From Xanthomonas sp. Leaf148 (GTDB lineage: Bacteria > Pseudomonadota > Gammaproteobacteria > Xanthomonadales > Xanthomonadaceae), in assembly GCF_001423585.1 (NCBI RefSeq), contig NZ_LMOP01000001.1:558001-622000 (forward strand): 64,000 nucleotides of DNA. Direction: 5' to 3'. The notes below the pieces were generated by a model. It saw nothing but the letters and a program-made list of their open reading frames with translations, ran no database searches and was not told the origin of the DNA. A program made the translations under genes and the position numbers. Shown piece by piece: positions 17,885 to 27,902 of the stretch. How positions within the stretch are numbered: the first letter of the stretch is position 1; each line of letters starts with the position of its first letter.

Positions 17885-19272
17885 TGCCCCAGTCCTCGCC
17901 GCCCGTCCTCCGCCATCAGCTCGGCCTGCGCCTGCAGCGGCTGCGGCAGCGCCACGGCCTGACCCAGGCCGAGCTGGCGCGCCGGCTGGCGTTATCGCCG
18001 AGCTATCTCAACCAGATCGAGCGCAACCAGCGCCCGCTGACGCTGGCGATCCAGCAACGGCTCAAGGCCACGCTGGGCGATCTGGACGGCCTGCTGGATC
18101 TGGACGACCCAGCCGCCCTGGCCGACCCGCTGGACGAATCGCTGCGCAGCCTGGGCCACACGCTGTCGCCGGCCGAGCTGCGCGCGCTCACCGGCAACCT
18201 GCCGCAGGTGGCGCAGGCGCTGCTGGATCTGCACCGCGCCCATCAGCATCTGCTGGAGCGCAATGCCGCGCTGCAAATGCAGATCGGTATTGAGCATGCG
18301 GCGATGCCGTCGCTGTCGCCGGGCGAGCAGGTGCGCGATTACTTCAACCGCGCCCATAACTACCTGCCCGAACTGGATGAGCGCGCCGAGGCGTTGTATG
18401 CCGAACTCGGCCTGACCCCGGAAAACCTGCCGCTGCGGCTGCGCCAGCGCCTGGCCGATCGTCACGGCCTGCTGGTGCAGGAGGCGCCCGATCTGCACAG
18501 CGACAAACGCAGCGTGGATGCGCAGGCGCGCGTGTTGTGGCTGCCCGCCCATCTGCGGCCCGGCCAGCAGGCGTTCCAGATGGCCGCGCACCTGGCCTTG
18601 CTGGAATGCGCACCGTTGCTGGACGCGCGCATCGCCGATGCCGGGTTCGAGGATGCCGAGCGCATCGCGCTGTCGCGGATCGGGCTGTCGAATTACTTCG
18701 CCGGCGCGCTGGTGATGCCGTACAGCGATTTCCTGAACAGCGCGCAGCGCTCGCGCTACGACATCGAGTGGCTGGCGGACCGCTTCGGAGTGGGCTTCGA
18801 GGCGGTCTGCCATCGTTTGAGCACCCTGCAACGACGCGGTGCAGCCGGGTTACCGATCTTCTTCATGCGGGTGGATCGCGCCGGCAATGTCTCCAAACGC
18901 CACTCGTCCACCGACTTCCACTTTTCGCACGTGGGCGGCGCCTGCCCGCTGTGGATCGTGTACGAGGCGTTCAACCAACCCGACCGCATCCTCACCCAGA
19001 TCGCGCGCATGCCCGATGGCCGCCGCTATTTCTGGCTGGCCCGCCAGGTCAGCAGCGGCGCCCCCGGCTACGGCCGCCCGCGCAAGACCTTTGCGCTGGC
19101 GATGGGCTGCGACCTGCGTCATGCCGACCAGCTGGTCTATGCGCGCGGCTGGGATCTGGGCGCGGTGGACGATGCCGTGCCGATCGGGCCGGGCTGCCTG
19201 ACCTGCGAGCGCAGCGACTGCGTGCAGCGCGCATTCCCCGCCCTGCCCCGGTTGCCGGTCAGCACGCGCTAG
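17884..19272 (+). CDS. XRE-family regulator with short-chain fatty-acyl sensing domain (ScfR/PccR-like)
   Basis: 462-residue DNA-binding regulator. An N-terminal helix-turn-helix is clear (residues 11-60, [29 protein letters not shown]), a middle IrrE/ImmA-like region follows ([13 protein letters not shown]..., [18 protein letters not shown]) and the family-typical C-terminal segment has a Cys cluster ([18 protein letters not shown]). Proteins of this architecture control propionate, methylcitrate or acetate metabolism. Since valine degradation yields propionyl-CoA, a role in sensing acyl-CoA and controlling the divergent mmsA operon is likely. The ATG at 17884 is preferred over an in-frame TTG at 17869 that lies in the operator-like repeat. 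Confidence 0.85.
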   Translation: MPQSSPPVLRHQLGLRLQRLRQRHGLTQAELARRLALSPSYLNQIERNQRPLTLAIQQRLKATLGDLDGLLDLDDPAALADPLDESLRSLGHTLSPAELRALTGNLPQVAQALLDLHRAHQHLLERNAALQMQIGIEHAAMPSLSPGEQVRDYFNRAHNYLPELDERAEALYAELGLTPENLPLRLRQRLADRHGLLVQEAPDLHSDKRSVDAQARVLWLPAHLRPGQQAFQMAAHLALLECAPLLDARIADAGFEDAERIALSRIGLSNYFAGALVMPYSDFLNSAQRSRYDIEWLADRFGVGFEAVCHRLSTLQRRGAAGLPIFFMRVDRAGNVSKRHSSTDFHFSHVGGACPLWIVYEAFNQPDRILTQIARMPDGRRYFWLARQVSSGAPGYGRPRKTFALAMGCDLRHADQLVYARGWDLGAVDDAVPIGPGCLTCERSDCVQRAFPALPRLPVSTR

Positions 19273-19639
19273 CGAGACCACACCACGCAATTGCCACCTG
19301 GGCAACGTTTAGTCGCCTGGCACGCACCCACGCCAGACTGTGACGAAGCAAACGCTAGCGCTGCACTGCAGCATTCCAAGCCGAGATAGCTCACGCAAAA
19401 TGCTTCATTGGAATGGAATGACTCGCGCTTCTACCCTGAAGCGGACACATGCAGGACAGGGGGACGCCAGCGCGATTGTCGATTGTCGATCGTGAAGCGC
19501 CGCAGCAACGCACTTACCGCAACCGCACCACCGCACCACGCCATGTCCGCTCGATCGCGCCAGACCTACATCGGCGCCGGCGGGCCGCATCAGCCGCCAT
19601 CACCTTATTCGGTCACTTAGTCCTGGGAGGGATCAACCG
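19273..19639 (+). other. Intergenic region upstream of the TonB receptor
   Basis: No supported gene. It must hold the promoter of the galactan locus. Visible items are an AACGCTAGCGCTG stretch with an 8-base palindrome (CGCTAGCG, around 19350) that loosely resembles LacI-type operators, and the repeated ATTGTCGATTGTCGATCG near 19478. A strong ribosome site GGGAGGGA precedes the ATG at 19640. Confidence 0.4.
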
Positions 19640-22333
19640 ATGCCTGTTCACCACACCGGTCACTCGGCCAGCCGGCGCCTGCGCCGCACGCCGGTCCGCG
19701 ACGTCCTCTGCACCACCATCGCCTTCGTGCTGGCCACCGCGTTCAGTGCGCAGGCACAGGACACCGCGCCCGCCGCGCCGCCGGCCAACGCCACCAGCAG
19801 CAGCGCCGCCAACGCGCAGGCACCGGTGACGCTGGACAACATCACCGTGATCGGCCAGCGCGCCAGCCTGAATCAGGCCGTGCAGGCCAAGCAGATGTCC
19901 GATCACGTCATGGAAGTGATCTCTGCAGACAACATGGGCCAGATGCCCAACGTCACCGTGGCCGAAGCGCTGGTGCGCCTGCCCGGCGTCAACGGCACCC
20001 GCGACCGCGGCAACGAGAGCCTGGCCACCGTGCGCGGCCTGGGCCCGCGCATGACCATGGGCACCGTCAACGGGCGCGAGATCGCCTCGTCCGAACCCAA
20101 TCGCGCAGTGCGCTGGGAAGTGTTTCCCACCGAGATCGTCTCCACCGTCAAGGTCTACAAGACCCAGTCGGCCGACCTGGTCGCCGGCGGCCTGGCGGCG
20201 ACCGTGGACATCTCCACCATCAGCCCGCTGGACTACACCGGCCCCGGCTTTGTCGGCACCGCCGGGCCGGTGTTCTACGACCACGCTAAGGACGTGGACG
20301 GCTACACCCCGTGGGGCAGCCGCTTCGGCGCCAGCTGGGTGCACAAGTTCAACGACAATCTGGCCGTGGCCTTCGGCGCCACCTATCAGAAGCAGAAGAA
20401 TGCCAGCTCGTCGATCGGCAGCTGGGGCTATACCGATGCCACCACCTCGCGCGACGTCGATGGCGATGGCACCGTCGATCCCACCCCGTGGGGCGCGGCC
20501 GACCAGCTCAAGCTGATCGAGCAGACCCGCACCGGCGCGATGGGCACCGTGCAGTGGCGCTCGGGCAATTTCGAGTTGAAGTTCGACGGCTTGTATTCGC
20601 GCATCGAGATCGACGAAGACCAATTGCAGAACTGGTTCAACGGCCTGGCCTTCAGCACCTTTTCCGGTGCGACCAACCCGTACACCACGCCGGGCTCGTC
20701 CTACACCATCGTCGATGGCGATGTGGTGGCCGGCACCTTGGCCAATTCCAACCTGCAGGTCGACCATGTGGTCAGCCACTACAACGAGGTCAAGACGCTC
20801 ACCGCCGGTGGTTTGAACGCCAAGTGGAACGGCGATGTGTGGACCTTGGGCAGCGATCTGTCGTTCTCGCAGGCCAAGCGCGACAACGTTTGGCAGGCAG
20901 TGCGCTTCGGCAGTAACCCGGACACGGTGTCGTTCGATTTCCGCCGCAGCGTCACGCCCACCATCAGCACCAGCTCGGACACGCCCGAATACGGCATCGC
21001 CGGGCAGACTCAACCGCAGGCACTGCGCGACAAGATCGCTGCGCTGGCGCTCAATGCCAGCCGTGCGGTGGACGCAGGCCCGTTCACCTCGCTGGAATTC
21101 GGCGCACGCGCCGCAAGCCGCGAAAAGCAGAACCGAAATTTCATCGGCAACCAGTCCGGCTACGACCAGCCGATTTCGGCGTATCAGGGCTTGATCTACC
21201 CGGTCACCATGCCGGACTTGAATGTGCCCACGCTCACCGGCGGCAACATGGCCGAGATCGCGCGCATTGGCTTTGGCGGCTTCGATCCGGCCGCGCTCGA
21301 TGAGCAGATGCTCGACCACTGGAACGTCAAGGAAGACGTGCGCGAAGCCTTCGCCAAGGCGGTCTTCAGCTCGCAGCTGTTCGGTACCGATGTCACCGGC
21401 AATATCGGAGTGCGCCTGGTCAACACCAAGACCACCAGCGACGGCTTCGATTCGGTCGGCGGCACCGTGCAGGCCAGCAGCGACAGCAAGGAGTACACCG
21501 ACGTGCTGCCCAGCGCGACGCTCAACTTCCTGATCGACGATCAACGCATCCTGCGCTTTGCAGTGGCCAAGGTCATCGCACGCCCGCCGCTGGACGAGCT
21601 GCGCACCGGCCGTCGCCTGGACGACCCCACCGTGACCGTCGGCCAGCTGACCGGCAGCGGCGGCAACCCGCAGCTGGACCCGTTCAAGGCCACCCAGGTC
21701 GATGTGTCGTACGAGTGGTACTTCCACAAGGAAGCGCTGGCGGCATTGGCGGTGTATCGCAAGGAAGTGGATTCCAGCATCGGCTACCGCACCGACCGCG
21801 AAGTGATCAACGGCCTGGATTACCTGGTCAGCGCGCCGTTCAATGGCGGCGGCGGCTACATCAATGGTGTGGAACTCACCTTCCAGACGCCGTTCTTCTT
21901 TATCCCGCACATGGAAAACTTCGGCGTCTATTCCAACTATTCGTTGGTGGATTCCAACCTCAAGGAATTCTCTCCGGAAAACAACCCGCTGCCGCTCAGC
22001 GGCCTGGCCCGCAAGACCGGCACCTTCGACCTGTGGTACAGCAACGGCACTTTCGAAGCGCGCGTGGGCTACAAGTACCACAGCCCCTACACGGTGGTGT
22101 ACGGCTGGAATGCCGCGCGTCTGGCACGCCTGCAGAGCGAAGGCACCGTGGATCTGAGCTTGAACTGGCAGTACAGCAAGCAGCTGGGCTTCCGCTTCCA
22201 GGCCGGCAATCTCACCAACGAGCCGCTGCGTGCCTACACCGACAACAAGCCCAACCGTCTGGCCAATCAGGACGATGGCGGCTACCAGCTGTTCGGCCGC
22301 CGCTACCAGCTGGAAGCGACGTACCGGTTCTAA
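19640..22333 (+). CDS. TonB-dependent outer-membrane receptor, probably for galactan oligosaccharides
   Basis: Outer-membrane transporter of 897 residues. It has a signal peptide (hydrophobic residues 22-37, cleavage near AQAQ/D at 40-41), a TonB-box-like LDNITVIGQR, an N-terminal plug (MPNVTVAEALVRLPGVNGTRDRG...) and a long beta-barrel ending in Phe (LEATYRF), the outer-membrane insertion signal. The family is the large TonB-receptor class abundant in xanthomonads that takes up plant carbohydrates. GH53 and GH2 enzymes follow on the same strand, so beta-1,4-galacto-oligosaccharides are the likely substrate, by context only. A 142-bp repeat begins right after the TAA stop. Confidence 0.92.
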   Translation: MPVHHTGHSASRRLRRTPVRDVLCTTIAFVLATAFSAQAQDTAPAAPPANATSSSAANAQAPVTLDNITVIGQRASLNQAVQAKQMSDHVMEVISADNMGQMPNVTVAEALVRLPGVNGTRDRGNESLATVRGLGPRMTMGTVNGREIASSEPNRAVRWEVFPTEIVSTVKVYKTQSADLVAGGLAATVDISTISPLDYTGPGFVGTAGPVFYDHAKDVDGYTPWGSRFGASWVHKFNDNLAVAFGATYQKQKNASSSIGSWGYTDATTSRDVDGDGTVDPTPWGAADQLKLIEQTRTGAMGTVQWRSGNFELKFDGLYSRIEIDEDQLQNWFNGLAFSTFSGATNPYTTPGSSYTIVDGDVVAGTLANSNLQVDHVVSHYNEVKTLTAGGLNAKWNGDVWTLGSDLSFSQAKRDNVWQAVRFGSNPDTVSFDFRRSVTPTISTSSDTPEYGIAGQTQPQALRDKIAALALNASRAVDAGPFTSLEFGARAASREKQNRNFIGNQSGYDQPISAYQGLIYPVTMPDLNVPTLTGGNMAEIARIGFGGFDPAALDEQMLDHWNVKEDVREAFAKAVFSSQLFGTDVTGNIGVRLVNTKTTSDGFDSVGGTVQASSDSKEYTDVLPSATLNFLIDDQRILRFAVAKVIARPPLDELRTGRRLDDPTVTVGQLTGSGGNPQLDPFKATQVDVSYEWYFHKEALAALAVYRKEVDSSIGYRTDREVINGLDYLVSAPFNGGGGYINGVELTFQTPFFFIPHMENFGVYSNYSLVDSNLKEFSPENNPLPLSGLARKTGTFDLWYSNGTFEARVGYKYHSPYTVVYGWNAARLARLQSEGTVDLSLNWQYSKQLGFRFQAGNLTNEPLRAYTDNKPNRLANQDDGGYQLFGRRYQLEATYRF

Positions 22334-22475
22334 GAGCAGCTAACAAAGCTACTGTGCTCACCGCCAGGCGGGCGCGGCCGGTGCTCGATGCGGCTTGTAC
22401 CACTCGTACACTCCGCTTCTGAGCGCGCCGTCCACACCCACCTGACGACTGCCCGCTACGTTTTTTTAGCCGCTC
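22334..22475 (+). repeat. 140-bp interspersed repeat with inverted ends, copy 1
   Basis: Starts directly after the TonB-receptor stop with GAGCAGCTAACAAAG and ends TTTTTTTAGCCGCTC, the inverted form. Inside are CTGTGCTCACCGCCAGGCGG and CCACCTGACGACTGC, both shared with copies at 26551-26691 (inverted) and 52254-52393. Confidence 0.8.
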
Positions 22476-22783
22476 CAAGCACGGTGGCAAACGCATGACG
22501 CGCAGTCGCCGGCACTGCATGGACGGCACGCAGGAACCGGCAGATACGCGTTGTAGCTGCCGGTTCCATGCAGACCGCTATGCGCCTGGCGCCTGCACCG
22601 TCGTGTTCGATCGCCACCCCACAGATACATCCGGCGCCTGCTGCGCCGGGCAGCAGGTGAGTGACGTCGATACACGGGAACGCACTGCGACACTGGTTGC
22701 GATTCCGCACACCGCCTGCGCTGCACGATGGCCACATGCAGCATGCTGTTGGCCGCTCCATGGTTGATTTGTCGAGGAATTAC
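22476..22783 (+). other. Leader region of the GH53 gene with an 11-bp hairpin
   Basis: About 300 bases without a supported gene. An inverted repeat GGAACCGGCAG (22533-22543) / CTGCCGGTTCC (22557-22567) with a 13-base loop could fold in the transcript. No U-tract follows, so it is not an ordinary terminator. An AGGAA ribosome site precedes the ATG at 22784. Confidence 0.45.
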
Positions 22784-23986
22784 ATGCGCTCTACACGCCG
22801 CTTCTGGACGCCGACGCTGCTGGCGTTGGCATTATCCGTTTCCGCACACGCCGCCCAGCCTCCCGCCACGTTGTATCTCGGCGCGGACCTGTCCTACGTC
22901 AACGAGATGGAGGAATGCGGAGTGCAATATCGCGAGAACGGTGTGGTCACCGATCCGTTCGAACTGTTCCATGCGCATGGCGCCAATCTGGTGCGTGTGC
23001 GGCTCTGGAACGATGCACGCTGGACCAAGTACAGCGACCTGACCGACGTCAAAAAGACCATTGCACGCGCACGTGCACAAGGCATGCAGGTGCTGCTGGA
23101 CCTGCACTATTCCGACGATTGGGCCGACGGCGAAAAACAGCTGATTCCCAAGGGCTGGGCCAGCATCACCGATACCGATGAACTGGCACGCACGCTCTAC
23201 GGCTTCACCTACGACACGCTGAGCGCGCTTGATCGCGCCGGGCTGATGCCGGAGCTGGTGCAGGTGGGCAACGAAAGCAACTCCGACCTGATGGACAGCC
23301 AGCCCTGGGACAAGAAGCGCCCCATCGACTGGCAGCGCAACGCCAAGCTGTTCAACGCCGGCATCAAGGCGGTGCGCGACATGAGCGCGCGCTCCACGAT
23401 CAAACCGCGGGTGATGCTGCATATCGCCCAGCCGGAAAATGTGGAGTCGTGGTTCGCCGCCGCCACCAAGGCCGGCGTCACCGACTTCGACCTGATCGGC
23501 ATCAGCTACTACCGCAAGTGGTCCACCCAATCGATGGCGCAGTTGGGCAAGACCATCCAGCGCTTGCGTGGCCGCTTTGATGCCGACGTGGTGGTGGTGG
23601 AAACCGCCTACCCGTGGACCCTGGAGTCCGGCGACACTTCGCAGAACCTGCTCGGCGAAGACTCGCTGATTGCTGGCTACCCGGCCACGCCGCAAGGCCA
23701 ATCCAAGTACATGATCGATCTCACCCAGCTGGTGATCGACACCGGCGGTGCCGGCGTCGTGTACTGGGAACCGGCATGGACCAGTAGCAGCTGCAAGACG
23801 CGCTGGGGCACCGGTTCGTCGTGGGAAAACGCCAGCTTCTTCGATTTCAAGCATGGCAATGACGTGCTGCCGGCGATCGATTTCATGCACCATCCATACA
23901 CCGGCGCGCCGCCCTCATACACGCCCGCAGCGCATACACCTGCATCGGCAAACCCAGCAGACGCCAGCACGAGGACACAGCCATGA
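22784..23986 (+). CDS. GH53 arabinogalactan endo-beta-1,4-galactanase
   Basis: Exported 400-residue endo-galactanase that cleaves beta-1,4-galactan side chains of pectin. A signal peptide (RRFWTPTLLALALSVSAHA, cleavage near residue 23/24) precedes a (beta/alpha)8 domain with the GH53 hallmarks YLGADLSYVNEMEE, RVRLWNDARW, LLDLHYSDDWADGEKQ, the acid/base E164 in VQVGNESNSDLM, and the nucleophile E273 in VVVVETAYPW. The start at 22784 gives a proper signal peptide and has a ribosome site; an upstream GTG in frame at 22661 does not. The stop overlaps the GH2 start as ATGA. Confidence 0.94.
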   Translation: MRSTRRFWTPTLLALALSVSAHAAQPPATLYLGADLSYVNEMEECGVQYRENGVVTDPFELFHAHGANLVRVRLWNDARWTKYSDLTDVKKTIARARAQGMQVLLDLHYSDDWADGEKQLIPKGWASITDTDELARTLYGFTYDTLSALDRAGLMPELVQVGNESNSDLMDSQPWDKKRPIDWQRNAKLFNAGIKAVRDMSARSTIKPRVMLHIAQPENVESWFAAATKAGVTDFDLIGISYYRKWSTQSMAQLGKTIQRLRGRFDADVVVVETAYPWTLESGDTSQNLLGEDSLIAGYPATPQGQSKYMIDLTQLVIDTGGAGVVYWEPAWTSSSCKTRWGTGSSWENASFFDFKHGNDVLPAIDFMHHPYTGAPPSYTPAAHTPASANPADASTRTQP

Positions 23987-26550
23987 CCGGCATCAATCGC
24001 CGCGAGCTACTGCGCGGCATGCTTGCAAGCAGTGTGAGCGCCGCACTTCCTGTCGGCGCGGGTGCCGCGCTGGTGCCAGGCATTGCCGGCGCCGCATCGG
24101 CGACTGCCAAAAACACACCACCGGCTGGCCCATTAGGTGACGCAACGCTGGCGCCACGCGAGCGGCTGCTGTTCGACTTCGGCTGGCGCTTTCATCTAGG
24201 CCATGCCAGCGACCCGTCGCGCGATTTCGAATTCGGCACCTTCCAGCGCACCTTCGCCAAGGCCGGCAAGGACACCGCCACCGCTGCGCAATTGAGCTTC
24301 GACGACAGCAGCTGGCAACAGGTAGATCTGCCGCACGACTGGGCCGTGACCCTGCCCTTTCGCCCGGAGCCGATCTCCGCTTCGATGACCGAGGAAGACC
24401 CGGCGGCCGCACACGGCTATAAGGCGTTGGGAACGAGCTTTCCCGAAAACAGCGTGGGCTGGTATCGGCGCACGCTGCAGATTCCAGCCAGCGATCTGGG
24501 CAAGCGCATCTGCCTGGTGTTCGACGGCGTGTTCCGCGATTGCGTGGTGTTCTGCAATGGCCACATCGTCGGGCGCAATGCCAGCGGCTATTGCGGCTTC
24601 GAGGTCGACCTGAGCGAAGTGCTGGACTACGGCAAGCCCAACCTGATTACCGTCCGCGTGGATGCCACGCTGGGCGAAGGCTGGTTTTACGAAGGCGCCG
24701 GCATCTATCGCCATCTGTGGCTGCAGAAGACCGACCCCTTGCATCTGCCGCAGCACGGCGTGTTCGTGCGCAGCACCCTGCAGGGCGACAACGCCACTGC
24801 GCAGGTCTCTGCCGAAGTGCGCAACGACGGCACCGCCCCGCGCCAATGCAGCGTACAGGCCCGCATCACCGCCCCGGATGGACGCGTGGTCGCGCAGGCG
24901 GTGAGTGCTTCCATCACGGTGGCGCCAGGCCAGGTGCAACAGCTCGAACACACCCTCCCGCTAGGTCAGGCGGCCTTGTGGTCGATCGACACCCCACAGC
25001 TGTACACCCTGACCACCAGCGTGCACAGCGACGGCAAGGCCACCGACGCCGTGGTCACCGCCTTCGGCGTACGCAGCATCGCCTTCGACGCACAACGCGG
25101 CTTCCTGTTGAACGGCGCGCCACTCAAACTGCACGGCACCAACAACCATCAGGACCATGCCGGCGTCGGCACCGCGATCCCGGACGCCCTGCACGAATGG
25201 CGCCTGCGCCAGCTCAAGTCGATGGGCTGCAATGCGTATCGCAGCTCGCACAATCCGGCCACCCCCGAATTGCTCGCCCTGTGCGACCGGCTCGGCATGT
25301 TCGTGATCGAAGAAACCCGCCGCATGTCCACCGACCCCGAAGCGATGGGCGAACTGGAGACGATGGTGCGGCGCGGGCGCAATCATCCCAGCGTGATCCT
25401 GTGGTCGCTCGGCAATGAAGAACCACAGCAGGTCACCGAGCGCGGTGCGCGCATCGTGTCGCGCATGCAGCAGCGCGTACGTCAGCTCGACCCCACCCGC
25501 CCCACCACCTTTGCGATGGATAAAGGCTTCAGCGACGGCGTGGGCCAGGTGGTGGATGTGGTCGGCTTCAATTACCGCACCAGCCAGATGGACGGCTTCC
25601 ACGCGCAATACCCCAATATCCCCATCTACGGCAGCGAAACCGGCAGCACCGTGTCGGTGCGCGGCAATTACCAGCGCGACGACGCACGCGGCTATACACG
25701 CGCCTACGACCTGGACCACCCCTGGTGGGCGAGCACCGCCGAAGCGTGGTGGAGCTACGTCGCCCAACGCCCCTATATCGCCGGCGGTTTCATCTGGACT
25801 GGCTTCGACTACCGCGGCGAACCAACCCCGTACAACCGTTGGCCCAATGTGGCCTCGCAATTCGGCGTACTCGATAGCTGCGGCTTCCCCAAGGACAACT
25901 ACTGGTACTACCGCGCGCAGTGGACGCGCGAGCCAGTGCTGCATCTGTTCCCGCACTGGAACTGGGACGGTCTGCTGCAACCCGAAGACAACGGCCACCT
26001 CGCCGTCTGGTGCCATAGCAATCTCGACGCGGTGGAGTTGCTGGTCAACGGCGTCAGCCAGGGCCTGCAGCAGGTGCCGGCCTACGGCCATGTCGAATGG
26101 CGGGTGAAATACGCCCCCGGCGTCATCGAAGCGCGCGGCTATCGTGGGGGCGCACTGGTGCTCAGCGAACGCCGTGAGACCGTTGGCAAGCCCGCCGCGA
26201 TCCGCCTGAGTTGCGACCGCAACGCACTACGTGCCGATGCAGAAGATGTGGCAGTCGTGAAAGTGGAGATCGTCGATGCGCAAGGCCGCTTGGTACCCAA
26301 CGCCAACAACCAGGTGAACTTCGCCCTGCGCGGCCCCGCGCGTCTGATCGGCGTCGGCAACGGCGACCCCAGCAGTCACGAAGACGACAAGGCGCCGCAG
26401 CGCAAGGCCTTCAACGGACTGTGTGCTGCGCTGTTGCAGACCACCAGAAGCAGCGGCGATATCGTGCTGCAGGCCAGCACGCCCGGATTGCGCCCGGCTA
26501 CGCTGCGCCTGCAGGCTGCCAAGTCGGCCCTACGGCCGTCGGTGGGCTAA
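23983..26550 (+). CDS. GH2 beta-galactosidase with Tat-type signal
   Basis: 855-residue glycoside hydrolase family 2 protein predicted to release galactose from the oligomers made by the GH53 enzyme. The N-terminus NRRELLRGM followed by a hydrophobic stretch resembles a Tat signal, suggesting export in folded form. Then come a jelly-roll sugar-binding domain, an Ig-like domain, and the TIM barrel with acid/base E479 (WSLGNEEPQ) and nucleophile E552 (IYGSETGS), then a C-terminal module (DUF4982-like and a big_1-type bacterial Ig fold, AEDVAVVKVEIVDAQGRLVPNANN). Coupled to the galactanase by an ATGA overlap. A repeat element begins right after its TAA. Confidence 0.92.
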   Translation: MTGINRRELLRGMLASSVSAALPVGAGAALVPGIAGAASATAKNTPPAGPLGDATLAPRERLLFDFGWRFHLGHASDPSRDFEFGTFQRTFAKAGKDTATAAQLSFDDSSWQQVDLPHDWAVTLPFRPEPISASMTEEDPAAAHGYKALGTSFPENSVGWYRRTLQIPASDLGKRICLVFDGVFRDCVVFCNGHIVGRNASGYCGFEVDLSEVLDYGKPNLITVRVDATLGEGWFYEGAGIYRHLWLQKTDPLHLPQHGVFVRSTLQGDNATAQVSAEVRNDGTAPRQCSVQARITAPDGRVVAQAVSASITVAPGQVQQLEHTLPLGQAALWSIDTPQLYTLTTSVHSDGKATDAVVTAFGVRSIAFDAQRGFLLNGAPLKLHGTNNHQDHAGVGTAIPDALHEWRLRQLKSMGCNAYRSSHNPATPELLALCDRLGMFVIEETRRMSTDPEAMGELETMVRRGRNHPSVILWSLGNEEPQQVTERGARIVSRMQQRVRQLDPTRPTTFAMDKGFSDGVGQVVDVVGFNYRTSQMDGFHAQYPNIPIYGSETGSTVSVRGNYQRDDARGYTRAYDLDHPWWASTAEAWWSYVAQRPYIAGGFIWTGFDYRGEPTPYNRWPNVASQFGVLDSCGFPKDNYWYYRAQWTREPVLHLFPHWNWDGLLQPEDNGHLAVWCHSNLDAVELLVNGVSQGLQQVPAYGHVEWRVKYAPGVIEARGYRGGALVLSERRETVGKPAAIRLSCDRNALRADAEDVAVVKVEIVDAQGRLVPNANNQVNFALRGPARLIGVGNGDPSSHEDDKAPQRKAFNGLCAALLQTTRSSGDIVLQASTPGLRPATLRLQAAKSALRPSVG

Positions 26551-26691
26551 GCGCGGCTACCAAAACGTCGCGAGCAGTCGTCAGGTGGGCGTGGACGGCG
26601 CGGAGGAACCGGAGTGTAGGCGTGGTACATGCCGCACCGAGCACCGGCCGCGCCCGCCTGGCGGTGAGCACAGTCATGTTATTAGCTGCTC
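26551..26691 (-). repeat. 140-bp interspersed repeat with inverted ends, copy 2 (inverted)
   Basis: Begins directly after the GH2 stop (GCGCGGCTACCAAAACG) and ends TTAGCTGCTC. Read on the minus strand it aligns with copy 1 over its full length, including CTGTGCTCACCGCCAGGCGG and CCACCTGACGACTGC. Confidence 0.8.
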
Positions 26692-26741
26692 TAAACCCCG
26701 GCCATCAAGTGCAGTTCGCCGCTGTGTCGACTCCCCGCAAT

Positions 26742-27560
26742 TCAGTGCCAGCTAAAAATAGAGGTCTGCAGTTGATGCTGATCACGGAACTCGGCGAGCG
26801 TTAGCCGGCCCAGGCTGTCGTGCGGTATCTGTTGGTTGTAGTCGGCCAGCCAGTGTTCGGTCTGTTCGCGGACCTCGCTCAGCGTGCGGAAGATGTGCAT
26901 ATCCAGCACGCCGCGCCGGTAGCTGCCGTTGAAGCGTTCAATGAAACCGTTTTGCATCGGCCGTCCCGGCTCAATGAAATCTAATGCGATACCTTTGCGC
27001 TCAGCCCACTCGGCCAAGGCCAATGCGACAACTCCGGGCCATTGTCCAAGCGAAGCTTAGCGGGATAGCCGCGCCAGGCTGCGATGTGTTCCAACGTGCG
27101 GATGACGCGGGCCGCCGGAAGATTCAAGTCCACTTCGATCGCCAAGGCTTCCCGAGTGAAGTCGTCAATGACATTGAACGTGCGGAAACGCCGACCATCC
27201 CACAGCGCATCGGACATGAAGTCGATTGACCATCCAGCATTGGGTCGCTCTCCGCATGCCAGCGGCTGTGGATGGCGCGTCGGGACCCGACGCCTGCTGC
27301 GACGACGCTGATTAAGCTTCATCAGGCAATACACGCGCCAGACCCTCTTGTGATTCCACACATGTCCGCGACGGCGGATGATCTGAAAGAGCTTTCCAAA
27401 ACCACGCTCGGGAAAACGCTCGGCCAAGTCGGACAACAGCGCAATGACCTCCTCGTCGCGATCGGGACCACGCCGATAGCGCGCTGTCGAGCGAGCCACC
27501 CCAACCACCGCGCAGGCCCGGCGCTCGCTCCAGCCATGTTGATCGGTGAGCCAGACAAGA
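26742..27560 (-). pseudogene. IS3-family transposase orfB (DDE integrase), frameshifted
   Basis: The first part (down to about 27031) encodes [17 protein letters not shown]... and the catalytic-core segments [30 protein letters not shown] and LRLDNGPEL. The second part, in another frame, continues [19 protein letters not shown] and FIERFNGSYRRGVLD, with HWLADYNQQIPHDSLG. The break lies in the GAGTTG-TCGCATTG sequence near 27030, where one G seems to be missing. The D-D-E residues are all encoded but split between two frames. Confidence 0.82.
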
Positions 27561-27582
27561 AGCGGGCGGTTGTGCGCTGGGT

Positions 27583-27852
27583 CTACAACTTTTTTGCGAT
27601 GACATCCTTGAGTGCATGGTTTTCCATCGCGAGCTCGGCATACATGCGCTTGAGCTTGCTGTGTTCGGTCTCCAGGTCGCGAAGGCGCTGCACATCAGCT
27701 GCCTCCATGCCACCGTACTTGGACTTCCAGACATAGTACGTCGCGTCGGAAATACCCAGCTCACGGCACACACCCTTGACCTGGCGGCCGCCCTCAACCT
27801 GCTTCAGCGTGGCGACAATTGGCTTTCTGTGAACCTGCTCTTGCGCATCGTT
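27583..27852 (-). pseudogene. IS3-family orfA (helix-turn-helix/leucine zipper), frameshifted near its start
   Basis: The intact frame gives [57 protein letters not shown], a HTH and leucine zipper typical of IS407-type orfA. The proper start ATGCGCAAGAGCAGG at about 27852 is in another frame: the expected CAAATT after AGC reads CAATT, one A short, near 27820. It overlaps orfB in the IS3 manner. Confidence 0.75.
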
Positions 27853-27902
27853 GGTCTCCTTGGTGGCTAGTGTGCCGGAGACCTCTAGTTATGGCTGGGT
27901 CC

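Larger units (their letters stand above)
26742..27902 (-). mobile_element. IS3-family insertion sequence (IS407-like), frameshifted
   Basis: About 1.15-kb element with imperfect inverted ends: CAGCTAAAAATAGAGGTCT at 26749-26767 and its inverse at 27879-27897 (16 of 19 bases match). It holds an orfA/orfB pair on the minus strand typical of IS3 elements. Both reading frames carry apparent single-base deletions, so this copy looks inactive. No clear target duplication was found, and the exact ends are uncertain by a few bases. Confidence 0.8.

Noticed and set aside
19613..22081. An 822-residue minus-strand frame opposite the TonB receptor
   Set aside because: No domain motifs, and the plus strand encodes a full TonB-dependent receptor.
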